Part shown: positions 18,015 through 26,607 of the stretch, piece by piece
Layout: every line of letters begins with the position of its first letter
Position numbering within the stretch: position 1 is the stretch's first letter
Assembly (NCBI RefSeq): GCF_014892575.1
Contig: NZ_JADBGI010000031.1
Coordinates: forward strand, 1 to 64,000
Direction: 5' to 3'
Origin: Nocardiopsis coralli
GTDB taxonomy: Bacteria; Actinomycetota; Actinomycetes; Streptosporangiales; Streptosporangiaceae
Length of the DNA stretch: 64,000 bases
Translations under genes and position numbers: made by a program
The notes under the pieces: generated by a model
Told to the model about the DNA's origin: nothing
The model's database searches: none
The model's input: the letters and a program-made list of their open reading frames with translations, nothing else

Positions 18015-19268
18015 TCAGTGCAGGAGGCCCTCCTCGAACGGGAAGCGCGAGAGCACCTCCACCCCCGTCTCGGTGACCAGCACCTGGTCCTCCAGCTTCA
18101 CGCCCTCATCGCCACCGTCGAGGCCGATGTAGCTCTCCACGCAGATGACCATCCCGGGGGTGATATCACCGTCGTAGCCGGCGTCGGGGAAGTCGCCCTC
18201 GTGGTACAGGTACGGGTACTCGCCCGTCATCCCGCACCCGTGCGCGGACAGGTAATAACGGTTCGCGTAGTACCGGTCGGGGATGTCCCAGGCCTGCCGG
18301 GCGTAATCGCGGAACGACATTCCCGGGCGCAGGATCGAAATGTTGTGCTGCAGTTGTTCGTGCGCGACCTTGTACAGGGTCTTCTGCTCCTCGGACGGGG
18401 CGTTCGGGCCCGAGTGGAACGACCTCGAGAAGTCCGAGTAGTAGCCGAAACAGCCCACCACATCGGTGTCCAGGGCGATGAGCTCGTCGGGGCCGATGAC
18501 GTTGCGGCTCGTCTCCTGGAACCACGGGTTGGTCCGCTGCCCGGCGTTCAGCAGACGCGTCTCGATGTAGTCGCCGTCCTGGGCGATCACCGAACCGTGC
18601 AGCACCGACCACAGTTCCGTCTCCGTGAGACCGGGCTCGATCGCCGCACGCAGCGCCGCCACACCCCGTTCGGTGGCGCGGAGCGAGGCGCGCACGCACT
18701 TCATCTCCTCGTCGGACTTGACCGACCGCGCGAGTTCGAGCGCGTACTGGGCGTCGACGACACGGATCCCCTTGCCGTTCAGCTCGATCGCGGCGCCGGC
18801 GTTCATCCGCTCCAGGCCCACGGTCGCGCGCTCGCCGACCAGGCGGGACAGCTCCTGGGCCATGTCGTCGGCCCAGGCGCGCTCCCTGGCGCCGATGAAC
18901 GGTCCGGCGGCGACAAAACTGGCGGTCCTGGCGGGGCGGATCTCGTCGATGGTCTCGAGCCCCTCGGCGAGGTGCATGCAGCCGGTGAACTCGTAGAGCA
19001 CGGAGCGCTCCTGCGTGAGGAGGAGGTACCGCGAAGGCGCATTGCGCATCGAGAAGACCTGCATGTTCCGCGCTCCGGTGGCGTAGCGGATATTCACCGG
19101 ATCGGACAGGATCACCGCGTCCATTCCGAGGTCGGCCATCTGGGACCGAACCCTGTCCATTCGGTATTTCCGAACCGCCGGCAGGTCGATGTCACCGCGG
19201 GGTTCGCGGTCCAGGTGCGCAATTCCGTCCAGGTCTGCGCGTTCGGCATGCCAATCGAGTTCGGCCAC
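18015..19268 (-). CDS. M24-family hydrolase/lyase closely related to DMSP lyase DddP
   Basis: A 417-residue pita-bread-fold metalloprotein. Its sequence follows DddP almost without gaps: DPVNIRYATG.RNMQ, IETRLLNAGQRTNPWFQE, LDTDVVG...SDFSR, CVES and KLEDQVLVTETG. All six metal ligands are present (D267, D269, D279, H343, E378, E393). The position of the reported catalytic aspartate of Ruegeria DddP (Asp377, from memory) is Gly349 here, followed by a conserved Glu350. So lyase activity on DMSP is doubtful, and a related betaine or peptide-like substrate is possible. I chose the GTG at 19268 because GAAGGGA lies upstream; the frame is open to 19355. It heads the operon with the OpuB-type transporter and faces a PucR gene. 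Confidence 0.85.
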   Translation of the reverse strand: MAELDWHAERADLDGIAHLDREPRGDIDLPAVRKYRMDRVRSQMADLGMDAVILSDPVNIRYATGARNMQVFSMRNAPSRYLLLTQERSVLYEFTGCMHLAEGLETIDEIRPARTASFVAAGPFIGARERAWADDMAQELSRLVGERATVGLERMNAGAAIELNGKGIRVVDAQYALELARSVKSDEEMKCVRASLRATERGVAALRAAIEPGLTETELWSVLHGSVIAQDGDYIETRLLNAGQRTNPWFQETSRNVIGPDELIALDTDVVGCFGYYSDFSRSFHSGPNAPSEEQKTLYKVAHEQLQHNISILRPGMSFRDYARQAWDIPDRYYANRYYLSAHGCGMTGEYPYLYHEGDFPDAGYDGDITPGMVICVESYIGLDGGDEGVKLEDQVLVTETGVEVLSRFPFEEGLLH

Positions 19269-19523
19269 TGAAAGATCCCTTCCCCTTGCTGTTCCCCTCG
19301 GTGCGTAGGGCCGTCGCCCTGCCGCGGGGTCCCGCTCTCCGGTCCGATGCACCATCGTGGCTGGTCCAGTAGGTGTGTGTCATCGGACCCGAGTCCAGAC
19401 TTCGGGAGGTCCCACCGGCCTGTGTTGCTACACTTGTCGAAATATGGGCATCACACCGAAAGAAAATTTTTCCGGCCGTCGTTCCCGGTTCCGCGTCGCC
19501 GTGGGAGGACAGAAGGAGAAACG

Positions 19524-20762
19524 GTGAACAGCCTGCAATGGATCACCGACCAGATCTCCGAACGTCTGGAACGGGCCGTCTATGTCGAGGACGGGTCGTA
19601 TCGCCCCTTGGTGAACAGCGCCCAGATCGGCCGGATCGACGATGCTCGCGTGAAGGCCCTGCTGGACCGGAGCGTCACCGAAGAACACTTCCGCTATTTC
19701 GTCGACTCCGGGGTCTCGGCCGCCATGGAACCCCTGCGGGTGCCGGCCAGCACCGAGCACGGGCTGCTGGCGCGAGTCGTGGTTCCGGTGACGTCGGGCT
19801 CGCACGTGCTCGCGAGGGTCTGGCTCATCGACAGTCCGCGCCTGGAGGAGGACGACCTCGCGTGGATCCTCGAAGCGAGCGCCGGCATGAGGCCGTACCT
19901 GTTCGACCGCAACGAGCAGGCCCGGCGACGGACCGAGGCCGACGGCCAGGTGCTGCGGGAGATCCTCCACGCCGGGCAGGACCGCAGGGAGGACCTGTTC
20001 CGGCGGCTGTACGACGACCACCACGGTTCCGTCGCGCAGCAGGCACGCGCGTGCGTCCTGCAGTTCACCCCCTCGTCCCCGGACCCGGGCCGCGGCGCAC
20101 CCGAGCCGGTCGCGCCCGTCCAGCCGGCCGAGATCCTGGACACCCTCGTCGCTCTCCTCGAGTCGCACAAGGTGGCGGGGTACCAGCGGGGTGACGAGCT
20201 GCTGATGCTCGTCTCGCCCCGCCGCCCGGATGCCTCCGTGCTCGAGCCGGTCTCCGGTGCAGCGCGCCGCGCGGCCCTGTTGCACCGCGTCGGCCTGGAC
20301 GCGATCGGGCTCGGGGGCGCACTGCACTCCGCCGATGGGGTCGGGGTATCGGCACGGCAGGCCGCCTACGCCGCGCGGGTTGCGCGTCGTGTCGGGGGTT
20401 CGAACGGTGAGGCGTGCTGGGACACCCTCGGCGAATACCGCCTGTTCGCGGACGTCGGCTGGGACCTGGACGGGGTGGCGTCCCTCCACGAGGGGGCGGC
20501 GGCGCTGGTCGCGGACCATCGCACGCCGCTCGCGGCCACGCTGCTCGCCTACCTGGAACGCGAGGGCGACGTCGGTGTGACCGCGGAGGCGTTGAACGTG
20601 CACCGGACGACGCTGTACTACCGCATCAAGCGGGCGCGCGAGGTGTTGGGCGAGGACCCCGCCGGGTCGGCCCGGTTCGGGATCCACGCCGCGCTGCGGC
20701 TCGCGGAGCTGGCTGGGCTGTGCACACCCCCGCCGCGGGGGCCGGCGGGCCAGGTGCGTTGA
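19524..20762 (+). CDS. PucR family transcriptional regulator divergent from the M24 gene
   Basis: A 412-residue regulator. The first 60 residues (NSLQWITDQISERLERAVYVED) resemble a small ligand-sensing domain. A central region follows, and the PucR helix-turn-helix is VTAEALNVHRTTLYYRIKRAREVLG near the C-terminus. The GTG start has AGAAGGAG upstream. It is divergent from the DddP-like gene across 255 bases. That gap holds the locally AT-rich stretch near 19436-19470, which is probably the shared promoter region. The likely role is inducer-dependent control of the M24-transporter operon. Confidence 0.88.
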   Translation: MNSLQWITDQISERLERAVYVEDGSYRPLVNSAQIGRIDDARVKALLDRSVTEEHFRYFVDSGVSAAMEPLRVPASTEHGLLARVVVPVTSGSHVLARVWLIDSPRLEEDDLAWILEASAGMRPYLFDRNEQARRRTEADGQVLREILHAGQDRREDLFRRLYDDHHGSVAQQARACVLQFTPSSPDPGRGAPEPVAPVQPAEILDTLVALLESHKVAGYQRGDELLMLVSPRRPDASVLEPVSGAARRAALLHRVGLDAIGLGGALHSADGVGVSARQAAYAARVARRVGGSNGEACWDTLGEYRLFADVGWDLDGVASLHEGAAALVADHRTPLAATLLAYLEREGDVGVTAEALNVHRTTLYYRIKRAREVLGEDPAGSARFGIHAALRLAELAGLCTPPPRGPAGQVR

Positions 20763-20905
20763 ACCTGCCGGGGCGGACGCGCGGTCGGGCCGCGGGTGCC
20801 GAACAGATGCGGTCGGCGCTGCGGCGCGCGCCGCTTGTGAACGCCTTCCCCTGTACGGGCGTCCCATGTGAACAACGGGGGCCGGGTCACCGTGCCCACG
20901 GGGCC

Positions 20906-20953
20906 GACGCAGCGAAGGACGCAGCGAAGGACGCAACGAAGGACGCAACAAAA
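20906..20953 (+). repeat. four 12-bp tandem repeats before a signal-peptide gene
   Basis: GACGCAGCGAAG twice, then GACGCAACGAAG and GACGCAACAAAA. The array ends in the A/G-rich ribosome site of the next gene, so copy number could affect its leader. Confidence 0.75.
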
Positions 20954-20965
20954 AGGGGATGCTTC

Positions 20966-22114
20966 ATGGGCAACGGGCCCACCGAACACAGGACGAACCG
21001 CAGGCGTACCCGCACCCGCGCCGGGGGCGCAGCGGTGGCCGCAGCGGCAGGCGTCGCCGGGGTCGCAACCGCCGTGGCGCTGGCCTCGCCCGCGCACGCG
21101 CAGGCGGATTGGGAACAGGTCCACGGATCCGTCGAGGAAGGCGGCTCCTACACCGCGGTCGCCGCCACCGCCGCCGACGAGGTGTGGGCGTTCGGGTCCG
21201 ACGGGGAGGACTCCGACCCCGAGACCCCGCGGCTCCAGCGCTGGGACGGGCAGGACTGGCAGGAGGAGACCGCCCCGGACGCGCTGACCTCCACCCCCGT
21301 CGCCGCCGACGCCGACAGCGACGGCCAGGTCTGGGCCCTCGCGCACTCCTACGACGCCGGTGCCTCGGCCGCCCACTACGACGGCGAGGCCTGGTCGGGC
21401 GTCGAGATCGATGCCGACCTGGAGCCCACGGCGCTCGCCGCCACGGGGGAAGGCAACGCCTGGCTGCTGTCCGGATCCGCCATGGGTGAGCCCGAGGCCG
21501 CCTACTTCGACGGCGAGGCGTGGACCCCGCAGTCCGCTCCCTCTGTCAGCGAGGGCCTGGGTTCCGATGAGGCCGGTGAGGTCTTCGCGGTCGGCAGCGG
21601 CGGGGGCGGGGACCTGGTCGTGGAACGCTGGGACGGCAGCGGCTGGGTCCCGGAAGACATCCCCGAGGTCGACATCCCGGGCGGTGAACCCGGAGGGTCC
21701 TTCAACGACGTGCTGGTGCGCTCCGCGGACGACGTGTGGGCGGCCGGCCACATCAGCTGGAAGGACAACGACGAGCTCAACCACAGCCTGCCCGTGCTCG
21801 CCCAGTACGACGGCACCGAGTGGACCGTGGAGGTCGGCGAGGAAGAGGGCGCCTACGAAGCGATCGTCGACGACGGCGAGGGCGGCCTGTACCTGGCCGA
21901 CAGCCACTGGAACCCCGTGCTGGAGCACCGGACCGCCGACGGTGAGTCCACCCGCCAGGAGATCGTCGGCGAGGACCACGACATCGTGTTCGGCGAGCTG
22001 GACAGCGTGCCCGACGGTGCCGGCGCGGTCATGGCCGCGGGCGCCGTCGACCAGGGTGACCCCGAGGAGCCCAGCGGGCACGGACGTATCTACGGCACCG
22101 GGACCTGGTACTAG
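20966..22114 (+). CDS. secreted beta-propeller-like repeat protein of unknown function
   Basis: A 382-residue exported protein. A twin-basic signal (RRRTRTR then a hydrophobic stretch) ends at SPAHAQA. The mature part is acidic and built from repeats of about 45 residues with DEVWAFG, GQVWALA, GNAWLLS, GEVFAVG and DDVWAAG, each followed by .W.G..W. This pattern suggests a six- or seven-bladed propeller as in kelch or galactose-oxidase-like proteins, but no catalytic residues can be named. The start is the ATG after AAAAGGGG. It is followed by a palindromic repeat and a hairpin terminator. Confidence 0.7.
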   Translation: MGNGPTEHRTNRRRTRTRAGGAAVAAAAGVAGVATAVALASPAHAQADWEQVHGSVEEGGSYTAVAATAADEVWAFGSDGEDSDPETPRLQRWDGQDWQEETAPDALTSTPVAADADSDGQVWALAHSYDAGASAAHYDGEAWSGVEIDADLEPTALAATGEGNAWLLSGSAMGEPEAAYFDGEAWTPQSAPSVSEGLGSDEAGEVFAVGSGGGGDLVVERWDGSGWVPEDIPEVDIPGGEPGGSFNDVLVRSADDVWAAGHISWKDNDELNHSLPVLAQYDGTEWTVEVGEEEGAYEAIVDDGEGGLYLADSHWNPVLEHRTADGESTRQEIVGEDHDIVFGELDSVPDGAGAVMAAGAVDQGDPEEPSGHGRIYGTGTWY

Positions 22115-22146
22115 AACCGGGGCGTTCCCCGGAAGGTCTACGACCC

Positions 22147-22208
22147 CGGGGATCTTGCTACTGGAGGCAATATCGGCGCTGAACCCGGCTCCGGTAGCAA
22201 GATCCCCG
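22147..22208. repeat. 62-bp palindromic element, copy 1
   Basis: Perfect 15-base arms (CGGGGATCTTGCTAC and its complement) flank a 32-base centre. The same 62-base element in inverse orientation is at 55042-55103 with only a few centre differences. It lies just after a stop codon and could act as a terminator or be a small non-autonomous mobile repeat. Confidence 0.85.
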
Positions 22209-22215
22209 CAGAATG

Positions 22216-22246
22216 AACCCGGCCGGAGCAGAGCTGCGGCCGGGTT
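22216..22246 (+). terminator. hairpin terminator
   Basis: AACCCGGCCG and CGGCCGGGTT form a 10-bp stem with an 11-base loop, directly after the palindromic element and the secreted protein gene. Confidence 0.65.
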
Positions 22247-22455
22247 CCGCTGTGTCGGTCGCATTCGGACGGGACGCACAGGACAAGGGATCGGTCGGCC
22301 GCGGTCGCCTTCGGGAGCCGGGGGGCGTGGTTTCGAGCCAGCGGTCCCTGCTGCGCGACGGGTGGAGGTTTCCCAGGCGCAGGCCGGGGCCGGGTTCTTC
22401 CGGGCCGGCGGGGTACATCCGAGCGAGGACATCCGCTCGAGACCGAGGACAGCCG

Positions 22456-22980
22456 ATGAGCGCCGCCGTTCCCACACCTCCCACCCCCGAACTCCACCCC
22501 GATTACAGCGACCCCTCAGCCGACCCGACACCGTGGGCGGCGGTGGTGGAGGCGGTCCAGCGCGCGGAGATCTTCTGGCTGACCACCGTGCGCCGCGACG
22601 GTCGCCCGCACGTCACCCCGCTGCCGGCGATCTGGTTGGACGGGGTGCTGTACTTCTGCACCGGCGCCGAGGAACAGAAGGCGGTCAACCTCGCCGCCGA
22701 GGACCGGTGCATCCTCACCACCGGGAGCGACCGGTTCCGCAGCGGCCTGGACGTGGTGGTCGAGGGCACGGCCGCCCGGGTCACGGAGGAGCCGTTGCTC
22801 CGGCGGCTGGCGGACCTGTGGTTGGAGAAGCTGGACTGGCCCTGGGTGGTGGCCGACGGCGCCTTCCAGCACGAGACGGGCGGGGCGGCGCTGGTGTTCG
22901 GGTTGACGCCGCACAAGGTGCTCGCGTTCAGCAAGGGCGACCCGTTCGCCCAGACCCGGTTCCGGTTCCAGGAGCGCTGA
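22456..22980 (+). CDS. pyridoxamine 5'-phosphate oxidase-like flavin/F420-binding protein
   Basis: A 174-residue split-barrel protein. Family marks are the strand FWLTTVRRDGRPHVTPLPAIWLDGVLYFCTG, then KAVNLAAEDRCILTTG and a VVEGTA.RV strand. These match the PNPOx-like and F420-dependent group common in actinomycetes, which bind FMN or F420 and reduce small molecules. The true cofactor and substrate are unknown. The ATG has GAGGA upstream. It stands alone, convergent with the small gene at 23014. Confidence 0.82.
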   Translation: MSAAVPTPPTPELHPDYSDPSADPTPWAAVVEAVQRAEIFWLTTVRRDGRPHVTPLPAIWLDGVLYFCTGAEEQKAVNLAAEDRCILTTGSDRFRSGLDVVVEGTAARVTEEPLLRRLADLWLEKLDWPWVVADGAFQHETGGAALVFGLTPHKVLAFSKGDPFAQTRFRFQER

Positions 22981-23013
22981 TCGGGGCGCCGGGTATCGGG
23001 ACGCGTCGGCGAT

Positions 23014-23412
23014 TCAGGAGGGGGCGGGATCGGCGTCGGGATCAGGGCCGTCCTGCTCCACGACCTCGGCCTTCGAACCGGACTCCAACTCCTCGGTGAC
23101 GCGCTCGATGAGCTGTTCCGGCTCCGAGACACGCTTGGCCTGCAGCTCGAGGGTCGTGCCGTCCTTACGGGTGATCTTCAATGACACGTCGGTCGTGCGG
23201 TGCTTGATGTAGGTGACCATGGCCGTGGTGACCGCTGCGGGTGCGCCGGCCGCCACGAGGGCGAGGATCTCCGGGAAGAAGGAGACCACGTCTCTGGCCT
23301 GGACGACTCGGCCGCCGGTGACTTCGCCAGAGATGGTGTTCCGGACGGCGGGCTCTTCGGCGTGCTTCTCCGTGGGCTCTTCGTCGGGAGGTTCGTGGTG
23401 GGGGCTCTCCAT
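23014..23412 (-). CDS. EACC1-like membrane-anchored protein with VVQARDV motif
   Basis: About 132 residues. An acidic N-terminus leads to RNTISGEVTGGRVVQARDV, a motif shared by many actinobacterial signalling and conflict proteins. Then comes one hydrophobic segment (ILALVAAGAPAAVTTAMV), and a C-terminal beta-alpha unit (DVSLKITRKDGTTLELQAKRV...LIERVTEEL) like the EACC1 domain, which normally accompanies peptidases or NTPases of conflict systems. Here no effector gene is beside it. The start is uncertain: ATG 23412 has a TACACT box just before it and may be leaderless, while ATG 23466 and 23532 are also open. Assignment to EACC1 is by resemblance only. Confidence 0.55.
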   Translation of the reverse strand: MESPHHEPPDEEPTEKHAEEPAVRNTISGEVTGGRVVQARDVVSFFPEILALVAAGAPAAVTTAMVTYIKHRTTDVSLKITRKDGTTLELQAKRVSEPEQLIERVTEELESGSKAEVVEQDGPDPDADPAPS

Positions 23413-23772
23413 GCGGGCAGTGTAGAGGCCCCCGATTTCTGCGTCGGCGTTTTTCGGATGGTGCATACGAGAACTCTCGGGCAACCGGAAACGCGTGGGG
23501 CTCAGGAGAAACAGAAACCGTCCGAGAGTCACGAGTTCGGGGCCCTCGGGGCGGCTCGCAGGCGTACCTTCGGTGGGTGCCTCTCGCGGCCCCGATCAGG
23601 CCGACCAGGTCCCGTCCGTGCCCCGGCCAGGCTCTGACCAGGGCCCGGACGGTGGTGGAACCCTACGCTCCCTGATGCGCGGGGATCATAGGACGTTCGG
23701 GGACGCGAGTGAGGGACGTTTGGCGCTGCTTCGCTATATTTGGACCCTCTGTGTCTGAATGAGGGGTGGGAA

Positions 23773-24891
23773 TTGTCCACGGAAACACCGGCACCCGCTG
23801 ACCAGGTCCACGGACCCGGCGGTCCCGATGGGCCCGATGGGCCTGGCGGGTCCGACGGGTCCGAGGGTTTCGGCAGGTCGGACGGGCCCGGCAGGGGCGA
23901 CAGGGATGAGGCCGGGGCCGGTGCGCGCCTTCCGGCCGGGGTCGCCGGCATCGACCGAATGGTGAGCAGCCGCTGGTTCACCAACAGCATGCTCGCCGTC
24001 ATTCTGGTCAATGCCGGAATTTTGGGCGCCGCGACCTATGAGAATGCGGCGCTCCCATATTTGATCGCCGCCGAGCGTGTCATCATCGCCGTCTTCGTCG
24101 TCGAGATGCTGCTCAAGCTCTACGCGTGGCGGGGATCCTTCTTCAAGAACGGCTGGAACTGGTTCGACCTGTTCGTCGTGGGGGTCTCCCTCATCCCCGC
24201 CAGCGGCCCCTTCGCCGTGCTGCGCGTCCTGCGGGTGCTGCGGATACTACGCATCATCACCGCCGTCCCCCAGATGCGGCAGGTCGTCAGCGCCCTCTTC
24301 AAGTCCGTGCCGGGCATGGGCACCGCCATCGGGCTGCTGCTCGTCGCCGTCTACACCTTCGCGATCCTCGCCCAGCAGCTGTTCGGCGAGACCGTGCCCG
24401 AGTTCTTCGGCGACCTCGGCACGACCCTGTACACGCTCTTCATGGTGATGACCACCGAGGACTGGCCCGACGTCTCCGACGCGGTGCTCGAACACCACCC
24501 CATGGCGTGGACCTTCTTCGTCGTCTACATCGTGCTGACCGCGTTCATCGTGCTGAACCTGGTCATCGGCGTGATCGTGGCCTCGATGGAACGCGAGGTC
24601 AACGACGACCGGTGGAAGGAGGACCAGCGCCTGGAGGAGGAGCAGCACCAGGCCGTCATGGGCCGCCTCGCCGCGCTCAACGCGCAGGTGGAGCACCTGA
24701 CCCGGGTCGTGCAGGATCTGGGTGGTGAGCCGGGGGAGTCCCGGGAGTCCCGGGAGTCCCGGGTGTCCGGGGAGTCCGAGGGGCCCGGGAGGGAACCGGG
24801 CGGTGACCCGCGTGGTTCCGGTGGGTCTGGTGGTTCCGGTGGTGCAGGTGGCCACGGTGGGCCCTCAGGCCCGGCTGCTCCTGACGACTGA
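23773..24891 (+). CDS. voltage-gated cation channel of the bacterial one-domain family
   Basis: A 372-residue single-domain ion channel that should assemble as a tetramer. Order: a Gly/Asp/Pro-rich N-terminus (1-58), S1 (68-88), S2 (94-117), S3 (126-141), and S4 with arginines every third residue (R151, R154, R157, R160). S5 (181-205) follows, then the pore filter TTEDWPD (227-233), S6 (246-272), an acidic neck and a Glu-rich coiled coil, and a Gly/Ser tail with DNA repeats. NavAb-type sodium channels read TLESWSM; the Asp after the Glu here resembles Ca-permeable variants. I chose the TTG at 23773 because GAGGGG lies six bases upstream. It stands alone. Confidence 0.85.
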   Translation: MSTETPAPADQVHGPGGPDGPDGPGGSDGSEGFGRSDGPGRGDRDEAGAGARLPAGVAGIDRMVSSRWFTNSMLAVILVNAGILGAATYENAALPYLIAAERVIIAVFVVEMLLKLYAWRGSFFKNGWNWFDLFVVGVSLIPASGPFAVLRVLRVLRILRIITAVPQMRQVVSALFKSVPGMGTAIGLLLVAVYTFAILAQQLFGETVPEFFGDLGTTLYTLFMVMTTEDWPDVSDAVLEHHPMAWTFFVVYIVLTAFIVLNLVIGVIVASMEREVNDDRWKEDQRLEEEQHQAVMGRLAALNAQVEHLTRVVQDLGGEPGESRESRESRVSGESEGPGREPGGDPRGSGGSGGSGGAGGHGGPSGPAAPDD

Positions 24892-24961
24892 CCGTCGGCG
24901 GTGCCGAGTGACTGCCGACGGGACCGAGGCCCGCGTTCCGGGGATCACCGCCCGCGCAGGT

Positions 24962-26461
24962 TCACCGCTCGTTCCCGGGCATCCGTGCCTGCCACCCGGG
25001 CGGCAGGTCCACCTGAACGTCCGGCGAGGCGTTGTAGACCGCCGACAGCAGACCGCGGGGAGGATCCAGAGAACGCACCTGCCCGCAGCTGATCTCGCCC
25101 CCGAGCAGCTGGAAGCCCGTGAAGTCGGCGGCCGTGCCCTCGAAGACGACCTCCTTGAAGTAAATCAACCCCCGGTGGAGCTCGGCGCGACCGAACTCCA
25201 CCTCTCCGGAGCGGAACTCCGCCCCGGAGAAGTCCACCACGTCCGCGTCCATGAGGCCGGCGGCGAGGCGTACCGGTCCCAGGTCACCTCTGGTGATCGG
25301 GTGCTCCAGTGTGCCGGGGGAGAACGTGGTGAAAGAGAAGCTGACTCTCCCGCCGATGAACCGGGCGCGGTTGAACTTCACCTCCGGGCTGAGGAACTTG
25401 GCCGTCCTGAAGACGGTCTCGCCGCCGGTGAACCTCGCGCCGGTGAAGTCGGTTTCATCGCACAGGAACCTCGCCCAGGTGAAGTCCGTGCGCCCGTCGG
25501 CGAACTCGGCCTGGGCGAAGCTCACCTTCTTGCCGTAGAACTGCGCCCCGGAGAGGTCGCCTCCGTCGAAGACCGCGCCGGTGAAGTCGTAGTCCCGGTC
25601 CTGCCATCGCCGGTCCTTCCGCAGCCGGGACCCGAGGATGCGGATGATCGTGTGCCGCACCTCCCGGAGTGAGGCGAACTCCAGTTCCTGTTCGCGGATC
25701 TCCTTGCGTTCCTCCGGTGAGGCGTACTCGGGCGCGGGCCCCGGCGCCGGCGCGTAGGGCATGCGCAGGTAGTTGCAGAGCACGTTGACGACCATCTGCA
25801 CCAGGTCGTCGCGGTCCTCCGACGCCTCGTCGGCCAACCGGGCCAGCGCGTGCACCCCGACCACCCGGACCGCAGCGTGCTCCGAACCGAGTTTGTCGCC
25901 GGCGCTGTCGAAGGTTTCGGTGAAGAGCTTGGAGACCTCGCGCTGTTCTCCGGACTCGGTGGTGCGCTGACGCCGGTAGGTGACGACCAGCGCCGCGACA
26001 CCGACCAGACCCGCGACGACCGCGAACGCGCGGAAGCCGATCGCGTCCAGGTCACCGGCGGACAGGGTCGAGGGCAGGTCGAAGGCGGGCATCCCGAACA
26101 CGAGCCAGATCAGCAGGCTCATGTACGCCACGGACGCAAGGGCGACCGTCCAGGCGCCCAGGATCATGCGGCCCAGGGGGACACCCCGGAGGTCCGGCCG
26201 GGGCAGGCCGCGGCGGCGTAGGAGGAACCATCCGCCGGCGGCGGCTGCCAGGCCGACGACGGTCGCGAGCCCGAGCGCCGCCCAGCGGAAGGGGAGCCCG
26301 TCGGGCACCAGGTCGACGAGGGCGGTGAGCAGCGGCCGGGCGACGGCGGTGAGGCAGGCCAGCGCGAAGAGGACCAGGGTCACCGGGATCCACGGGGGCT
26401 GCGCGGATCCTTGGGAGGGCGGGCCGGACGAAAACGGAGCGGAGGGCGAGGACGGGGGCAT
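24962..26461 (-). CDS. membrane protein with C-terminal pentapeptide repeats
   Basis: About 499 residues. The N-terminal half has four hydrophobic helices (PVTLVLFALACLTAVARPLL, AALGLATVVGLAAAAGGWFL, ILGAWTVALASVAYMSLL, FAVVAGLVGVAALVV). A linker with HAAVRVVGVHALARLAD follows, which is common in actinobacterial proteins of this type. From about residue 310 there are pentapeptide repeats (FTGAVF, LSGAQF, FAQAEF, FTWARF, FTGARF, FSGAEF, FGRAEL) that fold as a right-handed helix. The role is unknown; related proteins are often annotated only as pentapeptide repeat proteins. The ATG at 26461 is preferred because the longer frame to 26596 is Arg-rich. Confidence 0.8.
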   Translation of the reverse strand: MPPSSPSAPFSSGPPSQGSAQPPWIPVTLVLFALACLTAVARPLLTALVDLVPDGLPFRWAALGLATVVGLAAAAGGWFLLRRRGLPRPDLRGVPLGRMILGAWTVALASVAYMSLLIWLVFGMPAFDLPSTLSAGDLDAIGFRAFAVVAGLVGVAALVVTYRRQRTTESGEQREVSKLFTETFDSAGDKLGSEHAAVRVVGVHALARLADEASEDRDDLVQMVVNVLCNYLRMPYAPAPGPAPEYASPEERKEIREQELEFASLREVRHTIIRILGSRLRKDRRWQDRDYDFTGAVFDGGDLSGAQFYGKKVSFAQAEFADGRTDFTWARFLCDETDFTGARFTGGETVFRTAKFLSPEVKFNRARFIGGRVSFSFTTFSPGTLEHPITRGDLGPVRLAAGLMDADVVDFSGAEFRSGEVEFGRAELHRGLIYFKEVVFEGTAADFTGFQLLGGEISCGQVRSLDPPRGLLSAVYNASPDVQVDLPPGWQARMPGNER

Positions 26462-26607
26462 GGCCGTAACCGTAGCCGGAAGGGTCCGGCGGGGGTGCGG
26501 GGAGGGAAGGACACACGTGATCCGTGAGGCTCCGCCCATCATTCGCGACGCCCTGCCCGGACCCCCACTGCGTTCTCGACCGGTCCGGACAGCCATGGGG
26601 GTGAGGG

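Noticed and set aside
18015..19268. Calling the M24 protein a proven DMSP lyase
   Set aside because: Metal ligands match DddP, but the reported catalytic Asp is Gly, so the exact reaction is left open.
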